A stretch of 7,154 nucleotides of DNA, from NCBI GenBank assembly GCA_026786155.1, contig JAJAYR010000175.1, positions 1-7,154 on the forward strand, written 5' to 3'. Below the pieces are notes generated by a model, which worked only from the letters and a program-made list of their open reading frames with translations, ran no database searches and was not told where the DNA came from. A program made the translations under genes and the position numbers. This stretch comes from Pyrinomonadaceae bacterium. Lineage in GTDB: Bacteria > Acidobacteriota > Blastocatellia > Pyrinomonadales > Pyrinomonadaceae. Shown piece by piece: positions 1 to 4,939 of the stretch; position 1 is the first letter of the stretch, and each line of letters opens with the position of its first letter.

Positions 1-323
1 ATATTGACGATATGCGCGAAAGTCCCGCGCTTTCGGTGATTGATTTGCTTCGCGCACAGGGCGCGGAAGTCGTCTATCACGATTCGTTCGTGCCGGAAGT
101 TACCTTCGACCACGCCTACACCATCGGCGACGGCGAACCGCTTTATAATCAGGATTTGACCGACGATTTAATCACGTCCGCCGATTGCGTCGTCATTTGC
201 ACCGAACATTCGGGCGTAGATTATGGGCGCGTCTGCGAACTTTCAAAAGTCATCGTTGACACGCGCAACGCGCTTAAAGAAGAGATGCGCGACGGCAGCA
301 AGGCAAAAATCGTTCGTTTGTAA
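1..323 (+). CDS. Nucleotide-sugar dehydrogenase, C-terminal part (5' end outside window)
   Basis: The gene enters from the left edge and reads ..IDDMRESPALSVIDLL, continuing to a TAA at 321-323. This matches the UDP-binding C-terminal domain of the UDP-glucose/GDP-mannose dehydrogenase family, where the D-x-R-E-S-P-A segment follows the domain's first strand. Further landmarks are YHDSFVPEV, VVICTEH and IVDTRNAL near the C-terminus. These enzymes oxidise C6 of a UDP-sugar to a uronate with two NAD+. The DDMRESPAL wording resembles the UDP-GlcNAc/UDP-ManNAc dehydrogenases (WbpA/WecC). A wecB gene 0.8 kb downstream supports a role in making UDP-ManNAcA or a related sugar for surface polysaccharide. 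The ATG at 12 is an internal Met, not the start. The catalytic Cys and NAD domain lie outside the window, so the exact substrate cannot be assigned. Confidence 0.88.
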   Translation, partial: IDDMRESPALSVIDLLRAQGAEVVYHDSFVPEVTFDHAYTIGDGEPLYNQDLTDDLITSADCVVICTEHSGVDYGRVCELSKVIVDTRNALKEEMRDGSKAKIVRL

Positions 324-330
324 ATCTCGT

Positions 331-389
331 GAAATGAAGAAAGCCGTTTCAAGACTAAAGCTAAGTTTTGAAACGGCTTTCTTCATTTC
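331..389. terminator. Perfect 22-bp hairpin, rho-independent terminator after the dehydrogenase gene
   Basis: Arms 331-352 and 368-389 are perfect reverse complements (22 bp) around a 15-nt loop. The hairpin begins 7 nt after the dehydrogenase stop. The GC core GCCGTTTC is flanked by A-rich sequence on one side and TTTCTTC on the other, so it could stop transcription from either direction. It isolates the dehydrogenase from the downstream toxin-antitoxin genes. Confidence 0.85.
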
Positions 390-459
390 AAACACTCCAT
401 TGAGAGAAGAAATTTTGGCGGCAAGATGAATTAAGCTAAACTAAACTTGAGGTAAAGGT

Positions 460-714
460 ATGATTGAAACTCTGGAAAAAACGGGCGAGATTAAAACGGT
501 AAAAGTTGAAAAAGACACCTGGATTTTGGAATTACCGGAAGAGATTTGTTCACGCGAAGGTTTTGCGAAAGGAACACTCGCCAGCCTGACTATCAAAGAC
601 GGAGCAATTCAAGGCTCTTTTATTCGCCCGACCGAAGCGGCAAAACAATCGGCAGAGAGATTTATCAACAAATACGGCGATTTTATGAAGGAAATGGATG
701 GAATTGACGGCTGA
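460..714 (+). CDS. Small AbrB-like protein, putative antitoxin of a Doc-type toxin
   Basis: This 84-residue protein has two apparent parts. Residues about 13-55 (VKVEKDTWILELPEEI, REGFAKGTLASLTIKDG) follow the pattern of an AbrB/MazE swapped-hairpin DNA-binding domain: a strand, L-P-x-E, a short helix, a G-x-x-x-G-T turn, then a final strand. Residues about 58-84 (PTEAAKQSAERFINKYGDFMKEMDG) form a charged helix like the toxin-binding tails of Phd-type antitoxins. The start has a GAGGT ribosome-binding site at 449-453, 7 nt upstream. The last 17 nt overlap the start of the Doc gene, the tight coupling usual for antitoxin-toxin pairs. The likely role is to neutralise the toxin and repress its own operon. 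The fold is inferred by eye, and the family name is uncertain. Confidence 0.65.
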   Translation: MIETLEKTGEIKTVKVEKDTWILELPEEICSREGFAKGTLASLTIKDGAIQGSFIRPTEAAKQSAERFINKYGDFMKEMDGIDG

Positions 715-1099
715 AAACATCGTTTATCTCGATTACGTCGAAGCCGTTGATTTGCATTTTGCCTTGATGAAAACGTGGGGCGAAACTCGTTTCGGAGTTG
801 AGAGCCGCGAGTTAATCGAATCGGCGTTAGCGCGTCCGAAACACGCCGCAGTTTACGAAAACGCGGACATTATCCGGCAAGCCGCAACTTTGGTTTTCGG
901 ACTTATCAAAAATCATCCGTGGACGGGCGGCAACAAACGCACCGCCAGTTTTTTGATGGACGAGTTTTTATTTCGCAACGGCTTTGAGCTTAAAGCGACC
1001 TCAAAAGATTTGTATGAAATGTCTCTATCCGTCGAGTCGGACAAGTGGAAAGTGGACGAAATCAAGACTGGCTGCGCTCGCGTGTCTGAAAAACTCTAA
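698..1099 (+). CDS. doc: Doc/Fic-family toxin (death-on-curing type) with altered Fic motif
   Basis: This is a 133-residue all-helical Doc-size protein. The core is NHPWTGGNKRTASFLMDEFL, with the Fic motif at residues 73-81 (H-P-W-T-G-G-N-K-R, positions 914-940). N-terminal VYLDYVEAVDLH and SRELIESALARP also fit the Doc subfamily. Phage P1 Doc phosphorylates EF-Tu, and other Fic proteins transfer AMP. The catalytic His73 and the anion-binding N-K-R are present. The acidic residue normally at position 5 of the motif (D/E, metal binding) is Gly77 here, and the usual Phe is Trp75. The start ATG overlaps the antitoxin gene by 17 nt and has AAGGA (688-692) 5 nt upstream. Because of the missing acid, the protein may be a weak, altered or dead toxin. 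The family call is secure, the activity is not. Confidence 0.88.
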   Translation: MELTAENIVYLDYVEAVDLHFALMKTWGETRFGVESRELIESALARPKHAAVYENADIIRQAATLVFGLIKNHPWTGGNKRTASFLMDEFLFRNGFELKATSKDLYEMSLSVESDKWKVDEIKTGCARVSEKL

Positions 1100-1117
1100 A
1101 GTTCGAGTTTCAAAGTT

Positions 1118-2224
1118 ATGCTTAAAGTTTTGAACATCGTCGGCGCACGTCCGAATTTTATGAAAATCGCGCCGATTGTCCGCGAGATGCGGCGGCGCGA
1201 ATCTGAATTTCTGCCGCTCATCGTTCATACCGGACAACATTATGACCAGGCGATGTCCGATTCTTTTTTTGACGATTTGGGCATTCCGAAACCGGACTTT
1301 CATCTGGAAATCGGCTCGCACTCGCACGCCGTTCAAACCGCCAGAATTATGACGGCGTTCGAGCCGATTGTTTTAGCGGAAAAGCCGGATTGGGTGTTAG
1401 TCGTCGGCGATGTCAATTCGACGATTGCCTGCGCGTTGGTTTGCGCGAAATTAAACGTCAAAATCGCGCACGTCGAAGCCGGTCTGAGAAGCCGCGACCG
1501 CACCATGCCGGAGGAAATCAACCGCATTTTAACCGACGCGATTTCTGATTTACTGCTCACGACTTCCGAAGATGCTGACGAAAATCTAAAAAATGAAGGC
1601 GTTCCCGCCGATAAAATAAAATTCGTCGGCAACGTGATGATTGATTCGCTTTTTTATAATTTGGAAAAGGCGAAACAACTCAAAGTTCGTGAGAATTTGG
1701 GTTTGGACGCAAAAGATTACGCCGTTTTAACGCTGCATCGCCCGTCGAATGTTGACGAGAAAGAAGTCTTCGGCGGCTTGCTCGACGCGCTTCGGGCGAT
1801 TTCCGAAAAACTCCCGATAATCTTTCCCGCGCACCCGCGAACGAAGACGAATATCGAACGATTCGGTTTTACCGCGCAAATCGAAAATTCAAACATTCGT
1901 CTGATTGAACCGCTCGGCTATCTCGATTTTATGAATCTTTACAGCGGCGCGAAATTGGTTTTGACCGATTCCGGCGGCTTGCAGGAAGAAACGACCGCGC
2001 TTTCGATTCCGTGTCTCACCTTGCGCGAAAACACCGAACGCCCGATTACGATTTCGCACGGCACGAATATTTTAGTCGGCACGAATCCGACGAAAATCAA
2101 ACAAACCGCTTTGGAAGTTTTAAGCCGCAAAAATTTAGCGGACAAAAAAATTCCGCCGCTGTGGGACGGACACGCGGCGGAACGGATTTGTGATTCTCTG
2201 TCAAATGCAAATCAGGCGGCTTGA
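1118..2224 (+). CDS. wecB: UDP-N-acetylglucosamine 2-epimerase (non-hydrolysing)
   Basis: This 368-residue cytoplasmic enzyme converts UDP-GlcNAc to UDP-ManNAc for surface polysaccharide synthesis. Family landmarks appear in order: VGARPNFMK (8-16), HTGQHYD (37-43), GDVNST with D98, HVEAGLRS with E120 followed by MPEEINR, LTLHRPSN with H207, FPAHPRT (236-242), TDSGGLQEE (283-291) and the UDP-binding LRENTERP (302-309). Length is typical, so the gene is complete. The ATG is the only start available after the Doc stop 18 nt upstream. It lacks a clear Shine-Dalgarno, so it may rely on coupling to the toxin gene. Its last 13 nt overlap the convergent hicB gene, leaving no room for a separate terminator. 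The dehydrogenase at the left edge would use its product, so the toxin-antitoxin pair divides a pathway pair that is often adjacent. Confidence 0.95.
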   Translation: MLKVLNIVGARPNFMKIAPIVREMRRRESEFLPLIVHTGQHYDQAMSDSFFDDLGIPKPDFHLEIGSHSHAVQTARIMTAFEPIVLAEKPDWVLVVGDVNSTIACALVCAKLNVKIAHVEAGLRSRDRTMPEEINRILTDAISDLLLTTSEDADENLKNEGVPADKIKFVGNVMIDSLFYNLEKAKQLKVRENLGLDAKDYAVLTLHRPSNVDEKEVFGGLLDALRAISEKLPIIFPAHPRTKTNIERFGFTAQIENSNIRLIEPLGYLDFMNLYSGAKLVLTDSGGLQEETTALSIPCLTLRENTERPITISHGTNILVGTNPTKIKQTALEVLSRKNLADKKIPPLWDGHAAERICDSLSNANQAA

Positions 2225-2430
2225 TAAATCAGCGGACGAAAACGCGGTTCGGGAACGGTTTTGCCGTTGGCAGCGGCGGCTTCAATCCACGCTTTTTTTG
2301 CGTTCAAAACTTCGCGTAACGCTTCTTCAGGAGTTTCGCCGAAAGCCGAGCAACTTTTCAAATCGGGAATATCGGCGATATAGCCTTCGTCATCTTCACT
2401 GTAAAATAAATTAACGTGATAATCCTTCAT
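2212..2430 (-). CDS. hicB: HicB-family antitoxin (intact, partner toxin broken)
   Basis: This 72-residue protein has the compact HicB fold signature: a first strand (YHVNLFYSEDDEGYIADIPDL), then KSCSAFGETPEEALREVLNAKKAWIEAA, and a GKTVPEP tail. In the family it binds and masks the HicA mRNA-degrading toxin. This short form has no visible C-terminal helix-turn-helix or ribbon-helix-helix extension. The start has a strong GGAGG (2438-2442 on the complement), 7 nt upstream. The ancestral hicA stop TAA (2430-2432) overlaps the hicB ATG by one base, a classic hicA-hicB coupling. Because hicA is disrupted, HicB is now an orphan antitoxin here. It could persist by chance, by acting on a HicA elsewhere, or as a repressor. 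The 3' end overlaps wecB by 13 nt. Confidence 0.88.
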   Translation of the reverse strand: MKDYHVNLFYSEDDEGYIADIPDLKSCSAFGETPEEALREVLNAKKAWIEAAAANGKTVPEPRFRPLIYQAA

Positions 2431-2680
2431 TAGTCGTCCTCCATTTGCAAATTATATCTTTCGATAATCTGCAATAATTATCTGACTTGATACGGCACGG
2501 CTTTCCCTTTGTGATTCTGCAAATTTACCAGTTCGGGAATGTCGTGTGAACGAAAATGCGATGACTGCCGCTAATGCGGTCAAGTCGAAAGCCGAATGCT
2601 TTGGCAATCGCCGCCGCGTCCGAAAAACTGACGTTCTTTGAACCGGCGAGCAATTTCTTGAGCAGTTTGGCTTTCTTCAT
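2430..2680 (-). pseudogene. hicA: hicA toxin gene broken by a 1-nt deletion and a nonsense codon
   Basis: The complement from ATG 2678-2680 reads MKKAKLLKKLLAGSKNVSF, then AFGFRLDRISGSHRIFVH, which is a clear HicA (double-stranded RNA-binding fold, mRNA interferase). The catalytic His40 of the GSH motif is present. After His45 (about 2544-2546) one base is missing, and the actual frame ends at a TAA (2525-2527) as a 51-residue product. In the restored frame the family sequence resumes (DIPELVNLQNHKGKAVPYQVR), meets TAA at 2478-2480 where relatives have Gln, then continues LLQIIERYNLQMEDD to the TAA overlapping hicB. The intact protein would have been 83 residues. The start lies 9 nt after the upstream rhodanese stop. 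Two independent lesions make a single sequencing error an unlikely explanation. Any residual 51-residue protein would keep the catalytic His but lose the C-terminal half. Confidence 0.85.
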
Positions 2681-2689
2681 TATCAAACA

Positions 2690-3178
2690 TTATTTCTGTT
2701 CGCTTTTCTCCATCGGGTAATTCGCCGTTTTCCAGGCGTTCGTTCCGCCAACCATTGCAAAAGCATTTCCGACACCTTTTTCTTTCAATTTAGTAACCAG
2801 ACCGGCACTAGTATGTTCGCTCGGTCAGGAACAGTAAGCGATGATTTTTTTGCCGGTCGGAAGCTCTTTGTATTTGGCTTCGACCGCGTTCATCGAAATG
2901 TTGACTGCACCTTTGATATGTTCGTTTTTGTAAGCGGCTTCGTCGCGCGTGTCCACGAAAATCGCGTTGCCCGCGTCGAAATCTTTTTTCGCGTCCGCCA
3001 GCGAAATGCGCGGCGCGTCGTCCGTATGTCCGTGTTCGTCCGCTTTCGGTGCGGTGTTGTTCGGCAATGCTTTATTGGCATTATTCGCCGTCGTATTTGC
3101 CGTCGAAGCCGTTTGACACGCCGTTCCAATCAACAGCGCAATCGTCAATAAAGCCGACAGCGATAAAATCTTTTTCAT
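2690..3178 (-). CDS. Secreted rhodanese-domain lipoprotein, probable selenoprotein (TGA at codon 118 read as Sec)
   Basis: The complement from ATG 3176-3178 encodes a signal peptide (MKKILSLSALLTIALLIGTAC, probable lipidated Cys21 with an imperfect lipobox), a Thr/Asn/Ala-rich linker to about residue 52, then a rhodanese domain. Domain landmarks are ISLADAKKDFDAGNAIFVDTRDE (D76, R78), HIKGAVNISM, and the active-site strand KKIIAYCS with Cys116. Codon 118 is TGA (2825-2827). The frame then runs 44 more codons: PSEHTSAGLVTKLKEKG, NAFAMVGGTNAWKTANYPMEK, to TAA at 2690-2692, giving 162 residues. Relatives have YC-x-C-P-x-E-x-T-S, so TGA falls on the second Cys. A SECIS-like hairpin follows the TGA. 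GGAGG at 3185-3189 lies 6 nt upstream of the start. Rhodaneses move sulfur or serve in thiol redox chemistry; a C-x-Sec pair outside the cytoplasm suggests redox or selenium/sulfur chemistry. The alternative is a 117-residue truncated pseudogene product. Confidence 0.85.
2791..2810 (-). promoter_or_regulatory. Bacterial SECIS-like hairpin downstream of the in-frame TGA
   Basis: In the mRNA the hairpin has 5' arm UAGUGCC (2810-2804), apical loop GGUCU (2803-2799) and 3' arm GGUUACUA (2798-2791), with one bulged U. This gives four lower pairs (UAGU/ACUA) and three upper pairs (GCC/GGU, one G-U). The loop begins 21 nt after the UGA, within the roughly 16-37 nt range described for bacterial SECIS elements. 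It starts with G and contains the G-U that SelB recognises. The same GGUCU loop occurs in the E. coli fdhF SECIS, recalled from memory, about 18 nt after its UGA. The hairpin lies within the coding sequence (SAGLVT), as expected in bacteria. Confidence 0.8.
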
Positions 3179-3196
3179 AAAATACCTCCAAAAATT

Positions 3197-3349
3197 AGTA
3201 AATAATTCACCTTACGCGAAATCAGGATTTCCGTGAAAAGCGAGGCAGAGCCTCTTTGTTTCAAACACGGGCGGCAAGGCACAGCCTTTCCGCACAGCGG
3301 GCGGCACAGCCGCAAGATTCGGCATTCCGCGTCAGGTGAGTAAATAATT
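3197..3349. mobile_element. 131-bp MITE-like element with 15-bp inverted ends and 11-bp target duplication
   Basis: The direct repeat AGTAAATAATT occurs at 3197-3207 and 3339-3349. Directly inside are inverted ends CACCTTACGCGAAAT (3208-3222) and, on the complement of 3324-3338, CACCTGACGCGGAAT, matching at 13 of 15 positions. The 131 bp between the duplications encode no protein. They contain a chain of short hairpins: GAAATC-AG-GATTTC (3218-3231), GAGGC-AGA-GCCTC (3242-3254), AAGGC-ACA-GCCTT (3276-3288), CCGC-ACA-GCGG (3290-3300) and GCGGC-ACA-GCCGC (3301-3313). Inverted ends plus an exact flanking duplication indicate transposition by a transposase encoded elsewhere. An 11-bp duplication is in the range known for IS4-type elements, but the family is not assigned. 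The element lies 8 bp upstream of the selenoprotein gene's ribosome-binding site. Confidence 0.8.
3242..3313. repeat. Array of four triloop hairpins inside the MITE-like element
   Basis: Four short palindromes share the design of a 4-5 bp stem closed on a trinucleotide: GAGGC-AGA-GCCTC, AAGGC-ACA-GCCTT, CCGC-ACA-GCGG and GCGGC-ACA-GCCGC. In the three 13-mers the GGC/GCC core is constant, while the outer two base pairs change on both sides together (GA/TC, AA/TT, GC/GC). Pairing is therefore conserved and sequence is not. On the complement the loops read UCU or UGU. This suggests that structure in DNA or RNA is what is maintained. Confidence 0.8.
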
Positions 3350-3353
3350 AAAA

Positions 3354-3400
3354 GCGAAAAACTAAAAGTCAGCGAAAAAAACTTTTCACTTTTAGTTATT
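3354..3400 (-). terminator. AT-rich hairpin terminator of purF
   Basis: Arms AACTAAAAGT (3360-3369) and ACTTTTAGTT (3388-3397) are perfect reverse complements. Read on the complement, downstream of the purF stop, the hairpin is followed by TTTTTCGCTTTT. This fits a rho-independent terminator with an AT-rich stem. A second A-run/T-run pairing (AAAAAAACTTTT) lies inside the loop. It separates purF from the rhodanese gene about 200 bp further on. Confidence 0.6.
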
Positions 3401-3415
3401 CATTTTTCACTTCCC

Positions 3416-4828
3416 TCAACTATTATCAATCGTCGGCTGCCCGTATGCAACCGCCGTCGGATATTTGCCGTTCCAGCAGGCGACGCAAACCGCGTCGGCT
3501 TCAAACCCGATTGCCGCCAGCATTCCTTCCATCGAAAGATAACCGAGCGAATCGGCTTCGATGTAACGGCAAACTTCGTCAACCGACATTTGCGCGGCGA
3601 TTAAATCCGCCTTGCGCGGCGTGTCCACGCCGTAATAACAGGGCGAAACCGTCGGCGGACACGAAATCCGCAAATGAACTTCACGCGCTCCGGCTTCTCT
3701 GACCATCTGCACGATTTTCTTTGAAGTCGTGCCGCGCACAATCGAATCGTCAACCAAAATTATCCGCCGTCCGTTGATTAAATCCTTGATTGGATTGAGT
3801 TTCAAACGCACGCCGAACGAGCGAATGCTCTGCGACGGTTCGATAAAAGTGCGCCCGACGTAATGATTGCGGATAATCGCGTGGCGAAAATTGATGCCCG
3901 ATTGTCTGGCGTAACCGACCGCCGCCGCCACGCCCGAATCCGGCACGGGAACGACGAGCGCGTTTTCGTCCGCGTTATCAAGCGGATGCTCGACGGCTAG
4001 CTGCTTGCCCATATTATGGCGCGACTGATTGACCGAACGCCCAAAAATTATCGAATCGGGGCGCGAAAAATAAACGTGTTCAAACGTGCAGACGGAAAGT
4101 TTTTTCGCTTCCAACGGAAACGACGAATGCACGCCGTTTTCGTCTATGACGAGCATTTCGCCTGCTTTTATTTCGCGGACGTATTCGGCATCAATCAAAT
4201 CGAACGCGCAGGTTTCCGACGCAACGCACCACGAACCGTTTAATTTTCCCAAATTCAGCGGTCGAAACCCGCGCGGATCGCGGACGACGATCAAACATTT
4301 CGGCGTTAAAAACAAAAGGGAAAACGCGCCTTCCGTATCGCGCAAAACTTTTTCAATCGCTTCGACGACTGATTTGGCTTCACAGCGGGCGATGGAATGC
4401 AGAATCGTTTCCGTGTCGGAAGTCGAAGAAAAAATCGCGCCGCTTTTTTCGAGTTCGGCGCGTTTTTGGGCGGCAAACGGCAAATTTCCATTGTGGCAAA
4501 TGGCGATTTGTCCGTGCTGGCAAGTAACGCTAAAAGGCTGAACTTCCTTAATCGTGTTTTTTCCGGCGGTCGAATAGCGCGTGTGTCCGATGGCACTCGT
4601 TCCCGTCAATTCCTTCAAAACACTTTCGCTCAAAACATCCGCGACCAAACCTTGCGAACGAAACTGATGTAAATCTTCACCGTCGCTCGAAACGATTCCG
4701 CACGCTTCCTGTCCGCGATGCTGAAGCGCGAAAAGTCCCAACTGCGTCAGCGTCGAGGCTTCCTTATGTCCAAAGATGCCGAAAACGCCGCATTCTTCGT
4801 GAAACTTGTCGAGAACAAAATCACTCAT
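3416..4828 (-). CDS. purF: Amidophosphoribosyltransferase (glutamine PRPP amidotransferase)
   Basis: This 470-residue enzyme performs the first committed step of de novo purine synthesis: PRPP plus glutamine gives 5-phosphoribosylamine. A 12-residue propeptide (MSDFVLDKFHEE) precedes the N-terminal nucleophile Cys13 (CGVFGIFGH), which is consistent with self-processing. The class II glutaminase half shows LQHRGQEACG (36-44), GHTRYSTAG (81-89), CHNGNL (111-116) and SDTE (137-140). The phosphoribosyltransferase half shows RPDSIIFGRSVN (256-267), the flexible loop RNHYVGRTFIEPSQ and the PRPP loop ILVDDSIVRGTT (357-368). Cys247, Cys390, Cys448 and Cys451 match the four 4Fe-4S ligands of the B. 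subtilis-type enzyme, so it is probably an oxygen-sensitive Fe-S form. The start is supported by the propeptide, though no clear Shine-Dalgarno is seen. It is transcribed alone between two hairpin structures. Confidence 0.97.
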   Translation of the reverse strand: MSDFVLDKFHEECGVFGIFGHKEASTLTQLGLFALQHRGQEACGIVSSDGEDLHQFRSQGLVADVLSESVLKELTGTSAIGHTRYSTAGKNTIKEVQPFSVTCQHGQIAICHNGNLPFAAQKRAELEKSGAIFSSTSDTETILHSIARCEAKSVVEAIEKVLRDTEGAFSLLFLTPKCLIVVRDPRGFRPLNLGKLNGSWCVASETCAFDLIDAEYVREIKAGEMLVIDENGVHSSFPLEAKKLSVCTFEHVYFSRPDSIIFGRSVNQSRHNMGKQLAVEHPLDNADENALVVPVPDSGVAAAVGYARQSGINFRHAIIRNHYVGRTFIEPSQSIRSFGVRLKLNPIKDLINGRRIILVDDSIVRGTTSKKIVQMVREAGAREVHLRISCPPTVSPCYYGVDTPRKADLIAAQMSVDEVCRYIEADSLGYLSMEGMLAAIGFEADAVCVACWNGKYPTAVAYGQPTIDNS

Positions 4829-4850
4829 TGTTTCTATTTTGCCACAGAAA

Positions 4851-4930
4851 AATTTAACAGGATAGACAGGATGAACAGGATAAAATCAAATGTCTTTCAA
4901 TCCTGTAAATCCTGTAAATCCTGTCAAATT
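4851..4930. repeat. Long imperfect hairpin made of inverted 9-bp ACAGGAT repeats
   Basis: The left arm (4851-4881) holds three copies of ACAGGAT spaced every 9 bp. The right arm (4900-4930) holds three inverted copies (ATCCTGT) with the same spacing. The arms match at 26 of 31 positions, and all five mismatches lie outside the heptamers, around an 18-nt loop. The hairpin occupies most of the 111-bp gap between the fumarylacetoacetase stop and the purF start. On the complement it is followed by a run of five T, so it may end fumarylacetoacetase transcripts. It may also be a dispersed repeat family. Confidence 0.8.
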
Positions 4931-4939
4931 TCTTTTCAG

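Noticed and set aside
415..442. Possible sigma-70 promoter TTGGCG (415-420) / TAAACT (437-442) before the antitoxin gene
   Set aside because: Each box matches only 4 of 6 bases, the spacer is 16 bp, and transcription would start within or just before the ribosome-binding site. The evidence is too weak to list.
2688..2690. ATG overlapping the rhodanese stop as an alternative start for hicA
   Set aside because: It is out of frame with the HicA sequence and its short peptide shows no family match.
2825..3178. Calling the rhodanese a complete 117-residue protein ending at TGA
   Set aside because: This would cut the domain just after the active-site Cys. The downstream frame keeps strong rhodanese features, and a SECIS-like hairpin is present.
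3191..3227. Possible promoter for the selenoprotein gene at the element's left junction (CTGATT, 17 bp, TTTACT on the complement)
   Set aside because: The -35 match is 3 of 6, and the start point would fall at the ribosome-binding site.
4086..4541. 151-codon plus-strand open frame inside purF
   Set aside because: It lies wholly antisense to a strongly conserved purF, has no recognisable domain and no ribosome-binding site.
4851..4930. CRISPR-like array
   Set aside because: Units are 9 bp, spacers are 2 nt, and the copies are inverted across a loop. There are no unique spacers.
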